A DNA stretch of 64,000 nt, taken from positions 14,340,001 to 14,404,000 of the forward strand of contig CM069875.1 in the NCBI GenBank assembly GCA_036172665.1. The letters are read 5' to 3'. Position 1 is the stretch's first letter, and each line of letters starts with the position of its first letter. Below the pieces are notes generated by a model, which worked only from the letters and a program-made list of their open reading frames with translations, did not search any database and was not told the DNA's origin. This DNA comes from Prosopocoilus inquinatus. Its lineage: Eukaryota; Arthropoda; Insecta; Coleoptera; Lucanidae. A program made the translations under genes and the position numbers. This document shows positions 31,655 through 42,055 of the stretch, piece after piece.

Positions 31655-31870
31655 CTGCTCGAGGTTCTCACTGCAATCAAAAACGATTTGCACAAAATTT
31701 TTCAAAGTAGTTAACTTTAACACTAATCTACTGAAATCTTCAGTCTAGTGTACTAATTGTAGAAGTGTTTCTGTCACCTTTGGGAACCCTCGTATCATTT
31801 AGTTACCTCGCTCACAACTGGGATCTGAGTGATTACGAGAGTTGTCCCAGTTTGAATCCCTGGTCGAAAG

Positions 31871-31950
31871 GCAAATCCGCTTCAATTTGTCTATCCTACT
31901 GCAATGTCAGGTCAAAAAGCGATCGTAAGATGTCGCTATTTTATCTGTTC
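31871..31950 (+). repeat. Fragment of the 312 bp repeat
   Basis: About 80 bp of the ribozyme-less half (GCTTCAATTTGTCTATCCTAC to CGCTATTTTATCTGTTC). It ends directly at the start of the next duplication. Confidence 0.75.
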
Positions 31951-32330
31951 TTTAATTAAATAATAAACAAAAACTTGATAAGTCACTTCAAATAACTGAA
32001 AATCTAGAAAACGACCCCACAAAATCCAATTTGAAAACTAACAGACTTAGGCCCGGTTTCACCATCACAGTTTAACTTTAAGCATCGTTTTATTCCTACA
32101 GAAAGAATTATCCTTGCAATTGTTACCATGGGAATAAAGCGAAGTTTAAAGTTAATCTGTGATGGTAAAATCGGGCTTAAACGCACAGACAACGAATGTT
32201 TTCACGTTTTGACATTGTCAAACTAATTTTGACGTTTTGCCCCAACCCAGCTGATCGAGGCTAGCTTTCTCTCTCTCTAATGTTCGTCGCGATACCTCTC
32301 ACTCTACATTCCATCCACCCCATACCAGAT
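31951..32330. repeat. Segmental direct duplication, copy 1 (MITE-filled)
   Basis: Matches 32,421-32,672 in the same orientation with few differences (shared words TTTAATTAAATAATAAAC and CTCTACATTCCATCCACCC). Copy 1 holds a 127 bp MITE that copy 2 lacks, giving a natural filled/empty site pair. Confidence 0.88.
32050..32176. mobile_element. Harbinger-type MITE
   Basis: 127 bp, with terminal inverted repeats of about 30 bp beginning GGCCCGGTTTCACCATCACA. TTA is present at both ends (32,047-32,049 and 32,177-32,179) and once at the empty site near 32,518. The TTA duplication and the GGCCCGGTTTCACC start fit PIF/Harbinger MITEs. Confidence 0.85.
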
Positions 32331-32420
32331 CATTGATAAAACTAAAAATCTAATAAATTGACATTCAAAATCAATTTAAAACATCCCGTAAAAACTAGAA
32401 GCGAAATCAATGGATGTTGA

Positions 32421-32672
32421 ACTTTAATTAAATAATAAACAAAAACTTGATAAGTCACTTCAAATAACTTAAAATCGAGAAAACGACCCCACAAAATCCA
32501 ATTTGAAAACTAACAGATTAAACGCACAGACAACGAATGTTTTCACGTTTTGACATTGTCAAACTAATTTTGACGTTTTGCACCAAACCAGCTGATCGGA
32601 GCTAGTTTTCTCTCTCTCTAATGTTCGTCGCGATACCTCTCACTCTACATTCCATCCACCCCATACCAGATC
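32421..32672. repeat. Segmental direct duplication, copy 2 (empty site)
   Basis: Second copy of 31,951-32,330 without the MITE. It continues into unique sequence at about 32,673. Confidence 0.88.
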
Positions 32673-32854
32673 GTTGGTCATATGTTAATTTCTGCCTGAC
32701 GGCCTGGTGTAATGTCAAGATGGCAGTGCCATTGCTCGTGGCGACATCTACCTATTTTGACGTCATACTAACTGTGACACATCACGCTTGCTTTGTGATA
32801 GGAATTGTAGAGTGCCATAACAACCGTGAATTAGTTTATTCACGTGAGATCTAA

Positions 32855-33230
32855 ACCTAAGGGTATCATCCAATATGACACCCAAACTTTTTACTTCTTT
32901 CACAAAATTTATTTTAAAGGCATTAACATAGATCGTAATGTCATCTATGCCCCTCCGGCGGTCTTTAGAGGGGTCGAAAACTTGCCAGATGTTTCATAGG
33001 TTTTTTTGCTAAACAGTGCGATTTAGAAAAAGATATTAAATTGAACACATCCGCGTTTATTAAATCCTCAAATATATGTCGGTTAATCAACTGAAAACTT
33101 ACATACAGCAGGGTATCACCTGCATAAAAGTGTGCCTTACACGTGATTAAATTTTTCTGAAAGTCAGTGGTATGAAAGGTATATAGCAAAGGTCCTTGAA
33201 TCGACCCCTAAGGAACTCCTGAGGTCATAC
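32855..33230 (-). pseudogene. LINE reverse-transcriptase fragment
   Basis: Minus strand, broken frames. There is a remnant of the GVPQGSI turn near 33,220, then HFYAGDTLLYVSF, a changed YADD motif (YAGD), and a VKSLGVILDD block near 32,900. Only the palm region survives; the first catalytic Asp of the pair is lost. Confidence 0.75.
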
Positions 33231-33384
33231 TATCGCAGCGTTTCCCAAACTGTGTATATAAGTCATAAGTCTTTAAAGGGGGGTGCAGCAGAATAAATTT
33301 AAAAAGAAATTGCAACTAATTTATCATATTTTTACAAGAGATTGCATATACAGGTTGTATTTGATTAAAGAGACATCCGTGCTA

Positions 33385-33835
33385 AAACCAAAAAAGCAAT
33401 ACACAATTTTATGTATAGGAGAACTAAAAGTAAACTCCAACAAAAAAAAAACAGAAATAATAAGCTACTCTCTAAAAACGATAAAATGAAACCAATCCTG
33501 GTTCCAAAAAAAGGAAAACAAAAAACTATTCTGTAGAAATCAAAAAAATATAAAAAAATTGTTCGAAAAAACTAATGTAAATTTATAGGCGTATGTAAAG
33601 TAAGAAACAAAACCAAAAAAGCAATACACAATTTTATGTAAAAGAACCAAAAGTAAACTCCAACAAAAAAACAGAAATAAATTACTCTGTAAAACGTTAA
33701 AATAAAACCAACCCTGATTCCGAAAAAAAAACAAATCAAAAACAATTCTATAGAAATCAAGAAATGAAAAGATTGTTCGAGAAAAACTAATGTAAAATTA
33801 TTTGTAAGGTAAGAAACGAAAACAAAGCTTCTCAC
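33385..33835. repeat. Two-unit tandem duplication of about 230 bp
   Basis: Two adjacent diverged copies share AAAAGTAAACTCCAACAAAA, AATTGTTCGAAAAAACTAAT-like and GCAATACACAATTTTATGTA words. The T-rich frames on the minus strand are by-products. Confidence 0.75.
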
Positions 33836-34330
33836 TTGAAAAATCAAATAACTTTAAAATAAAATACTAACATAAATATGGATAAATGATAAAAGCCAAA
33901 CTCAAAATAAAAAACAACATTCAACAACGAAATATTAACGAAGCAATAATATATTTACAAAGAAACTGAATAAACAAAATAAATGAGACGCAGAGTTCGA
34001 TCTTAGAATCCCCGTGCCTATCGGAAATGCAGCGAGAAATCGAGCCCCGCCGCGCGTGGAATACAACGCCTCTGAGTTTGGACCCTTAGATTCGAGGCCT
34101 TAGTTATGACTTAATGAAAATTTCAAATGCTGTAAAAATTTTAAAAAGCAAAATACAATCAAAGGTGTGATTTTCTCGAAGCTCTTGATCGCATTAGATT
34201 GAAAAAATACGATTCATAGCTTTCTAGATTGAAAAATAAAAGTTTTTTTTTTCGTAGTCATGGAAATTAAAATTACCAATTGATACGCATTCGGACTCGT
34301 AACGAGCCGTAGATTTCAAACATGTAAAAA
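33836..34330. other. Intron sequence, nothing recognised
   Basis: AT-rich, with a GC-richer patch at about 34,000-34,090. No gene or repeat assigned. Confidence 0.4.
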
Positions 34331-34332
34331 TA

Positions 34333-35280
34333 TACTGGGTGGAAAGTTTCAAACCCGAACATAGTAAACTTGTATTGAAGACTTCGTTTCTGTGAATTGC
34401 TGATCGCCATTTGAAGATACAAGAATGGCAATGGTATTAAAGAAAAGAGAAAATTATGGAAAATATTATGGTGTTAAAATTATTCCTAAATATTAATACT
34501 TTCGGAATATAAATAAAATTTTCTAATTTTAAACGAAAAATTTAGTCGCCTATGTCAGATTTGAAATTTCACTTCTTTCAATTAATGGAAAATAATTTAT
34601 ACGTCAGTCAAAAAGTATTATAACTTATTGTACAGAGCAAACAAAAGGTAGGTATTCTTGTCGTTTAAGTTTCTTAATTCTTTCTTTATTAGAATGATAA
34701 TTGTATTCTACAGCATTGTATACAAAAATAATGTTGTTTCTGATACTATCAATAAACTTGAAATGATGGGCAATCAATACCGACAAATGTCGATACTAAA
34801 TCAGTTTTAAATTCAATTGTACTAAGAATTAAATAAGTTTCACACTGTTGAAGAATAAGTAACACACAATTGTAAGGAATATTATAAAAAAAAAAAAAAC
34901 ACATCAATTCCACAAATTCAGCTGCCATCAACGTTGTTTTTAAATTAATAAAAATAGTAGGAAAGTATTTTGTGAAGTAATGCAGGAGCAAAGAAATAAA
35001 TCCGAATATTTTTTTATCGTAACAAAGAAGAATCGCTACACAGAATGAAATTTTATTTTGAATGAGAATCATATTGTACAAAATATTGTTATTGAATTGC
35101 AAACTTCAAATCTGACATACTAAGGCGACTACATTTTTCATTTGAAATTTAAAAATTTAATTTCTATTTCAAAAGTATTAACACAATATGAATAATTTTA
35201 ACACGATAACATTGGCCTTAATTTTATCTTTCAGTTAATGGAACTTTGCTATGTTCGGGTTTGAAACTTTCCACCCGGTA
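34333..35280. mobile_element. 948 bp TIR/fold-back element
   Basis: Ends read GGGTGGAAAGTTTCAAACCC and its complement, flanked by TA. The outer arms stay complementary for over 35 bp, and further complementary words (CAGATTTGAAATTTCA-like near 34,560 and 35,105) lie inside. No transposase ORF. Probably a non-autonomous Tc1/mariner-type element. Confidence 0.8.
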
Positions 35281-36200
35281 TAAGGTGTTCCATTTAAAAT
35301 AAGAAAGTCGATATCACTTCCGGCGAAACCGGAAGTCCTAGGACGACTAGCAGTATGTCGAAAAATTCCATATTTTGTTTAATTTATTGTTTCCAAAATT
35401 CAGGTTAATCGATTGACAAATAAAGATTCTAGAAGGGTGAGCACTTGGCGCGGAAAACCCGGTATAGCATCACTGATTTTATTCATAATAGTCTGATCAC
35501 TTAATAAAGATGTTAATGTGTCGCGAATTAAATCACGCATTTCCGTCATTTCTCCTCGCGTGAATCCCATATTCAGTTTTTGTGCAGACCATTAAAATAA
35601 ACAACAGAAAACTTCTGTTGCAAAATAGATCGCTCACACTAAATGATAAATGCAGCACTTTGACTTAACAATGTTAGATGTAACAGGCTAAATTTTTAAC
35701 TTAAGTACCATTCCATGTTATTTTTAATAGACCATGGACGTTAAGTAGGAATACTAATAATAATTTTTATAGCTAGCTGCGAGATTACAGTAAAATTTTA
35801 TTTACGTAAAAGGGTGAAGGCAGAACATTTTTAACGCGCTTGCCTAATTGTTGCACAAATTTTCGGATTTATTCGTCGTTAGCTGATATCGTAAAACATT
35901 ACTTCACTTAGTGAATTAAAACTTTAAATAAAGTAATTAATAAACGATATCGGTGATTATTATTACGAAACGCTGCGTTGAAGATCGAGTGCCGTATCGG
36001 TGGGCGTGTTCATATCGAGACGAATTTGAAGTTGACCTTCCTATCTTTCTCGCACATTTCAGCGCTTCCAAACAAGTGGTCCATCCGAATTTTTTTGGCT
36101 ATGATACGGTAGCCACCAAAAATACCCGCAGAAGGTAGCATTTCGTGTACTTACACTGAGGTTTTTCTATTTGCACACCCTGTATATCAAATAAGTACCG
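35281..36200. repeat. Possible second TIR element with small ORF
   Basis: Starts with GGTGTTCCATTTAAAATAA, a word also at about 36,545 and 63,555 in the same orientation, and may end at ACACCCTGTATA near 36,182. A minus-strand frame (about 35,568-35,400) encodes 56 residues with MTEMRDLIRDTLTSLLSD, of unknown family. Boundaries are uncertain. Confidence 0.4.
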
Positions 36201-36753
36201 AATTTGTTATTTCAAATGAAATAACCATTATATTTCCTCGAATTGAGAAAGATACTTTTTTTCCCAATTCCAAAAATATGAAGTTTGCCTAATTTTGGTT
36301 TCATATTTTTGAATTTACTTTAGGTACCTACCGTAGGGATTAAAGCTAAATTTTATTTTGTGTAACAAGAATTAATTTTAATTAAAGAAACTATTTATCT
36401 GGGACATTTTATAATAATAAAGATATACCAACGTAATAATAATTTCAAACTTAATTAGTGCAAAATGTTTGAAATCAAACGTAGACAAACTATATTTTTG
36501 GAATTAGGAGAAACATGTATTTCTTAATTAGAGAAAATATACTGGGTGTTCCATTTAAAATAACAAAGTCGGTACTCATTTATTACGTTTCCGATCGTCA
36601 TTTCTTTTCGTTTTTAGTAAATTCAGACTGTTCAGATGAATTCCTAAAACATTTGGATTTAGCATTTTTTGATAAGTCTGATAAAAAAGTGTGTAGGTAC
36701 CGTTCAAAGTATAACCAAAAACTCTGTACACCAATCTTCCCTCCGTGGATCAA
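36201..36753. other. AT-rich sequence with a lone TIR-like end
   Basis: Holds a TACTGGGTGTTCCATTTAAA word near 36,540. No partner end in opposite orientation was found. The open frame 36,515-36,808 has no recognisable domain. Confidence 0.4.
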
Positions 36754-36790
36754 CAGGTACAAAGCAAGAATGCACCTTGCTTTGTACCTG
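36754..36790. other. Perfect 15 bp hairpin
   Basis: CAGGTACAAAGCAAG, a 7-base loop, then its exact reverse complement. It could be a Helitron 3' hairpin (CTAA follows about 15 bases later) or part of a MITE, but no matching 5' end was seen. Confidence 0.6.
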
Positions 36791-36882
36791 TTTCACTTAA
36801 GTCACTAAACGTTTTATCTTTTAATTTTTAATGTGTTTTTAATTTGTTTTATTACGTAACTGTCAATTATACATTATCATAT

Positions 36883-37233
36883 TGTTACGTTTCTAGGGTT
36901 TCAATTTATTTATTTAAACGAATAAAACACTCGATAAAAACTTAACCGTAATTTAATAAAGCTTAAAAACTAATTTATTTGTAACAATTTATTTACACAC
37001 TAAAAGTCTAACTTCGACGATCGCTGTTAGTATTCGACTGACTCCTGAGTCCACCCCGGGCTATTTTATATCCTTTGCTGCCCTCTCGAATTTTCTAACG
37101 CTGGAAGATTCGAGTTTGTTCCATCGCCGGAGAAGTCTAGCCTATTCGATGTAGACCCCGGTGGCGTGGCAGCCAATGACGCATAACGAACCGACTTCCT
37201 GACGTCTTGAGCTAAGCCGGGTGGCGCGCCACA
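36883..37233 (-). repeat. 3' LTR of gypsy copy 2
   Basis: 351 bp with TG...CA ends on the minus strand and a TATAAAA word. It is preceded on the minus strand by the same polypurine tract as copy 1. Compared with copy 1 LTRs it has an extra block of about 24 bp. Confidence 0.93.
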
Positions 37234-38019
37234 CTGCCCCCTTCTTAAAAACGTTTCGTCTCGAAATGTTCCTGGTGATAGTCTTGAAGGAGGGTGTTGG
37301 AATCTACATGCTGGCCCATTCTTGCAACTTCCCGTCTGGAAGAAGTAGCAGTCTACGGTTTTGCTGTTACTGACTGTTGCCTGTGGGTGGTGGCTGCAGA
37401 CTAGGACTTCAATTCCCGTCCTGTGGAAGATGACTTCCAGCATGCTTCGAATTACTCTCCAGTCTATTCCGTGCAATCCGCAGCCCAATTTGGGGATGGC
37501 TAACTTCATCTGATGGTTCTCTATTAGCTGTCTTCTCAGGCTATATAGGGCTCTCCACATACTTTGATAGTCAGGTTTACCGCTTGATATCTTCTTAGTG
37601 ACTAAATAGTGCACGTGGCGCCTCCGATCTGCCGTCGAATCAATGACCTGCAAGCTCTTGCCTACCACGGGATGCTGTCTTCGTAGCTCCTCGATTTGGC
37701 CAAATTTCTTCCTAAACACCTGAGCGATTCCTTTGGACATTTTCAGGTCTTCTGCTACGCAGTGGGCCAGACTGTACTCCAGTGGCACTTTAAAGAGATC
37801 TTGTTGCTTCTCCGTGGTCACTCCAAACCGTGCCTTGCTTCCTTCGGCGTGATGAGACATGAAGGTTTCGAAGTTCACTTCGGAAACTTGCGCCCTTTGT
37901 ACTGTCCCTTCATCTGCTTCTCCATGGTAAGGGGCTATCCGGTTGAAGTGGATTACTTTGGGTTTGCCATGGGGGACCTTCTTGATGCGGTAAACGACGT
38001 CGTTGATCCGTTTCATCAC
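37066..38019 (-). pseudogene. pol: Gypsy copy 2: macrodomain and CCCH finger
   Basis: 317-residue frame with the same TARG1-like macrodomain and CCCH finger as copy 1, running further into the LTR. The catalytic GCGLD word is GCGLH here, so the Asp is lost. HYLVTKK is kept. An in-frame TGA at about 38,032 (Trp in copy 1) separates it from the integrase. The macrodomain frame itself is open, which suggests it was under constraint until recently. Confidence 0.87.
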
Positions 38020-38034
38020 TTTGTAAGGACCTTC

Positions 38035-38883
38035 TCAAGAGATCTGCAATTTTGGGGAGAGGCCTCGACGTCTTTGGGGGTTATAAAGCCAGACCAGTGC
38101 TCCAGGTTGGTATCCCCTGTGTTGAGCGTTGATGTCATAGTGCTCCTTCATCCGATCGCTGGCCGTCTGTATATTGTGACGCACTTGGTTGTGGATATCA
38201 TCCGTTTTTCTGCGTAATTTGCTCACGTAATCTTCGTCGGCAGAGACTTCGCTAGGCTTCACACCAAACTTCAGGTCGCAGGGCAGTCTCGGCTCTCCTG
38301 TCTCCCCTGTTGTCTCATGAACAGATGAGCGGTATGCCATTAGAAACAGGGGGATGTACGTGTCCCAGTCCCTCTGATGATCGGAAACGACCTTGGACAA
38401 ATGTCGGTTGATGATTCTATTGAACCTTTCCACCATTCTGTCCGACTGTGGGTGGAGTGCAGTTGTTCTAGTTTCTCATACGCCGAGCAGAGTACACACG
38501 TTCTTGAACAAGGCCGATTCAAAGTTCCTTCCTTGGTCTGAATGCAGTTCCATAGGTGCACAATACCGACTGATCCATTCCCTGACAAGGACTTCCGCAA
38601 TAGTGACTGCCTCTTGGTTAGGTAGGGCGTAAGTTTCAACCCACTTGCTAAAGTAGTCCATTACCACGACGATGTACTTGTTTCCACCATTCGTTTCTGG
38701 AAACGGGCCGGCTACATCGATGGCAACTCTCTCAAAAGGACTTCCAACGTTGTACTGTCTCATGGGAGCCTTACCCCGCCTGTGGGGACCGTTACTAGCT
38801 GCGCAGACTATACACTTTCTGCACCAATCCTTCACGTCTTCCTTGCAGTTCACCCAGTAAAATCTTTCGCGCACCTTCTCCAT
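38035..38883 (-). pseudogene. pol: Gypsy copy 2: integrase, broken
   Basis: Pieces 38,476-38,883 and 38,035-38,436 cover the zinc-binding and catalytic core through the C-terminal domain. The HSDQGRNFES and MVERFNR motifs are present. A CGA-to-TGA change near 38,478 and a 21-base in-frame loss near 38,300 distinguish it from copy 1. The N-terminal end is cut off by the virus at 38,929. Confidence 0.87.
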
Positions 38884-38928
38884 AGTCTTCTTAACTCCCA
38901 GATGCCCTCCCGAAGTTCCATCGTGAAG

Positions 38929-39042
38929 GAGCCTGTGACGTCACACGTGCTGCTGCTGTTGCTGCTGGAATATAAGAAGACAATTGTCTTCTTATACGAC
39001 AAGCTCCCAGCCCCGGCTCGGGGCAGAGTTCGCGGTCACCGC
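38929..39042 (+). repeat. Left viral inverted terminal repeat (truncated)
   Basis: About 110 bp match the right ITR in reverse complement with one or two mismatches, including GACGTCACACGTGCTGC and CAATTG-centred palindromic words. The outer hairpin arm present at the right end is missing, so the left end lost its tip during integration. Confidence 0.9.
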
Positions 39043-39083
39043 TGGCCTATTACTTTTCCCTGCATTGTGGGGAGCACTCTGTG

Positions 39084-39119
39084 ATATATATCTCTGCTCG
39101 TTGATGTTGCGTCGTCAGT
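39084..39119 (+). promoter_or_regulatory. Viral capsid promoter
   Basis: A TATATATA box (39,084-39,091) lies about 30 bases before TCAGT (39,115-39,119), the arthropod initiator consensus. The initiator abuts the VP start codon at 39,120. A TTTTCCCTGCA word just upstream (39,054) has a counterpart near the right-end promoter. Confidence 0.7.
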
Positions 39120-40616
39120 ATGCCGGTGCTTCCCTTTCATAAATATTTGGGTCCGGGGAACGATTTAGATAACGGTGAACCAGTAGACGAAGACGATCGT
39201 ATCGCGCAAGAACACGATTCCGCGTATGCATCCGCAATATCGGCGGCCGATATTACCGCAGCGGACGATTCTGCAATTGAACAATTCCAGCACGACTTTA
39301 GAACCTCTGGAAATTGGCACTCCTTAATAGGTATGTATCTCGTGACGGTGAAAGGCGAATTTTAAAAAGGTTACTTGCAGGCGCTGCCGGATTACAAGTG
39401 AAACGCAGTGTTGAACGATATACAGGTGTGTTATATCCGGGAGACATGAGTACTCGCGAGCGACGCTATAAACAACTTTCACTTCGCACACGCGGTGATC
39501 GTCGAGAAGAACAGAGTTCGCGTCAACAACAGGACCGCGCAGACGATGTTCAAGTTCGCCGAGATCGCATGCAGGCAGTTGATCAGCCTTCTGGTTCTCA
39601 CGACGTAAGCGATATCGGACAGCAAGAAAATAATGCACCGATGGCAAAGATGAAGTCGATGCGGCGGACGCCACGGGTGTAGGAATGCCCGGTAATGCAG
39701 GGGTAACAAATCCTGGTTCGCAACAAACAATTTATTTCACGAAAGCGTTGGCGGTACCATCTTTACATTTTTTCGAAAGTCACGTTTAATGCATACATGG
39801 GGCTTTACTAGTAATAAATTTCTTATTGGTCCAAAAAAGGATTCGCCGACTACGAATGTAGATATCAGTTCTAATTATCTCGCGTATTCTACTAGTCTCG
39901 CATATGTTCCGGTAGATTGGATTCCATTTTATTTAAGCCCGATTGAGTTTCAATCGTTACCTTTAGGATCATATATCGCCGAAGTTCATGTGGAAATTAT
40001 TCCAAAAGGTGTACGCTGTTCGTTCGATACGGGGACAACATTAACCGGAAGTGCAAATTCTATGCATGTAATTTTTGGCAAACGTTGTATCGGATTAAAT
40101 CGTAAATTAGATATGATTAATCGTACTCTTACGAATGACGAGAAAACACCAATGAATATTGCAGAAATCAAATCGTTAACACCCGACGAATTTACGAAAC
40201 GTTTTTATGGTGATACTAAAGAATATCATTCCAAAGATACGTCTGTATCGTTTCCTACTTCTTGGGGTGCTAATCGTGCATTACTAGCTTATGTGTGTCT
40301 TGTAACATCGGGAAATGATTCGGGTAAAAATCCGTATTGGCATATTGAAACGAGCTGGCCTCGCCTTGACGCGGTAATAGAACGTTATAATCTTAACGAA
40401 CATATTAATACACCGTGTATTAATTATACTTATCGTCCCAAAAATGGCACGTTGAAACATGTTTATAATTCCGCGATTGTTCCGAATAAGGTAATTCCAT
40501 TTACAGGACGTGTTGACCTTGGAGTTAAAAAAACACAATTTAACGCCGATAATGCATTTACACAAAGCGGTTTAAACTGTTTTCCGTTTCGACGAAAAAG
40601 TAATCAAATTTTTGAC
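39120..40616 (+). pseudogene. VP: Densovirus capsid protein gene (VP), 5' part
   Basis: Encodes the structural protein. The first segment (39,120-39,330) carries the parvoviral phospholipase A2 motif: calcium loop YLGPGN and catalytic HDSAY. A 50-base intron (39,331-39,380; GTATGT donor, TTACTTGCAG acceptor) explains the first frame change. The main capsid frame runs from about 39,740 to the insertion. At least two single-base frame breaks lie near 39,645 and 39,735. The 40,617-40,628 bases are the duplicated target of the inserted array. The protein would form the particle; this copy cannot. Confidence 0.88.
39331..39380 (+). other. Small intron in viral VP
   Basis: GTATGT donor after TTAATAG and TTACTTGCAG acceptor, phase 1. 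Its removal keeps the reading frame, so this frame change is likely natural splicing, as known for VP of some ambisense densoviruses, rather than damage. Confidence 0.65.
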
Positions 40617-40680
40617 TATGAAAATATCTTAGAAAAATTTTGTGCAAATCGTTTTTGATTGCAGTGAGAACCTCGAGCAG

Positions 40681-40727
40681 CCTCTGGACAGCTGTTTCAG
40701 CCCTGCTTGGGGCTTCTTCAGCAGAAA
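40681..40727 (-). ncRNA. Hammerhead ribozyme motif, array 2 unit 1
   Basis: Minus-strand copy with intact CTGAAGA core, GAAA and GTC cleavage site; stem I CAGAGG/TTTCTG. Confidence 0.82.
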
Positions 40728-40992
40728 CGTAGCTCGACATTCCCACTGCAGACCAAAAACGACTTGCCCAATTTATTCGCAAATGCGATGTAAGAATGAT
40801 GAACATATAAAATAGCGACATCTTACTATCGCTTCTTGACCTAACATTGCAGTAGGATAGACAAATTGAAGCGGGATTTGCTCCTAATGAGTCCCCCATG
40901 CAAGGCGGCCATGCTTGCTGTCAAAGCATAATGAAAGATTTTAGAAAAATTTTGTGCAAATCGTTTTTGATTGCAGTGAGAACCTCGAGCAG

Positions 40993-41039
40993 CCTCTGGA
41001 CAGCTGTTTCAGCCCTGCTTTGGGCTTCTTCAGCAGAAA
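40993..41039 (-). ncRNA. Hammerhead ribozyme motif, array 2 unit 2
   Basis: Intact core; one change in the stem II region next to the loop (CCCAAAGC for CCCCAAGC) leaves four to five pairs. Confidence 0.8.
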
Positions 41040-41304
41040 CGTAGCTCGACATTCCCACTGCAGACCAAAAACGACTTGCCCAATTTATTCGCAAATGCGA
41101 TGTAAAAATGATGAACATATAAAATAGCGACATCTTACTATCGCTTTTTGACCTAACATTGCAGTAGGATAGACAAATTGAAGCGGGATTTGCTCCTAAT
41201 GAGTCCCCCATGCAAGGCGGCCATGCTTGCTGTCAAAGCATAATGAAAGATTTTAGAAAAATTTTGTGCAAATCGTTTTTGATTGCAGTGAGAACCTCGA
41301 GCAG

Positions 41305-41351
41305 CCTCTGGACAGCTGTTTCAGCCCTGCTTGGGGCTTTTTCAGCAGAAA
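41305..41351 (-). ncRNA. Hammerhead motif with mutated core, array 2 unit 3
   Basis: The core reads CTGAAAA: the invariant G (position 8 in hammerhead numbering) is A. This predicts loss of cleavage. Confidence 0.75.
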
Positions 41352-41805
41352 CCTAGCTCGACATTCCCACTGCAGACCAAAAACGACTTGCCCAATTTAT
41401 TCGCAAATGCGATGTAAGAATGATGAACATATAAAATAGCGACATCTTACTATCGCTTTTTGACCTAACATTGCAGTAGGATAGACAAATTGAAGCGGGA
41501 TTTGCTCCTAATGAGTCCCCCATGCAAGGCGGCCAAGCTTGCTGTCAAAGCATAATGAAAGATTTTAGAAAAATTTTGTGCAAATCGTTTTTGATCTCTC
41601 ATTATGCTTTGACAGCAAGCATGACCGCCTTGCACGGGGTACTCATTAGGAGCAAATCCCGTTTCAATTTGTCTATCCTACTGCAATGTTAGGTCAAAAA
41701 GCGATAGTAAGATGTCGCTATTTTATATGTTCATCATTCTTACATCGCATTTGCGAATAAATTGGGCAAGTCGTTTTTGGTCTGCAGTGGGAATGTCGAG
41801 CTACG

Positions 41806-41852
41806 TTTCTGCTGAAGAAGCCCCAAGCAGGGCTGAAACAGCTGTCCAGAGG
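41806..41852 (+). ncRNA. Hammerhead ribozyme motif, array 2 plus unit
   Basis: Intact plus-strand copy after the orientation switch; core 41,812-41,818, predicted cleavage after 41,846. Confidence 0.82.
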
Positions 41853-42055
41853 CTGCTCGAGGTTCTCACTGCAATCAAAAACGATTTGCACAAAATTTTT
41901 CTAAAATCTTTCATTATGCTTTGACAGCAAGCATGGCCGCCTTGCATGGGGGACTCATTAGGAGCAAATCCCGCTTCAATTTGTCTATCCTACTGCAATG
42001 TTAGGTCAAAAAGCGATAGTAAGATGTCGCTATTTTATATGTTTATGAAAATATC

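Larger units (their letters stand above)
30675..31702 (+). mobile_element. Retrozyme-like tandem array 1
   Basis: Tandem copies with a period of exactly 312 bp (matching words at 30,984, 31,296 and 31,608). A partial inverted copy (30,675-30,869) precedes them. The array is flanked by a 12 bp direct repeat CAAAGTAGTTAA (30,663-30,674 and 31,703-31,714), so it inserted as a unit. Three hammerhead motifs are on the plus strand. The frames of 90-110 codons across each unit are not genes. Confidence 0.88.
40629..42043 (-). mobile_element. Retrozyme-like array 2, inserted in viral VP
   Basis: Three to four minus-orientation units with a 312 bp period (40,681, 40,993, 41,305), then an orientation switch at about 41,595 and about 1.4 plus-orientation units. 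A 12 bp target duplication TATGAAAATATC lies at 40,617-40,628 and 42,044-42,055, both inside VP coding sequence. So the array came after the virus. Confidence 0.92.

Noticed and set aside
30770..31714. Repeated frames of about 90-110 codons containing MSSYVSAEEAPSRAET
   Set aside because: They occur only across the 312 bp repeats, in step with the repeat, and are broken in other copies. The ribozyme structure explains the conservation.
31810..31875. Possible tRNA or tRNA-derived SINE (GTTTGAATCC word near 31,850)
   Set aside because: No convincing A box, acceptor stem or clover-leaf could be drawn.
33540..33847. Phe-rich minus-strand ORFs
   Set aside because: They come from poly-A-rich tandem repeats on the plus strand.
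39314..39682. Separate viral gene between the PLA2 segment and the main capsid frame
   Set aside because: It is better explained as VP continuing after a small intron, followed by a frame break.
40558..41211. Minus-strand frames of similar sequence within array 2
   Set aside because: They are the same repeat in reverse orientation, and one runs into the viral VP sequence; not a gene.
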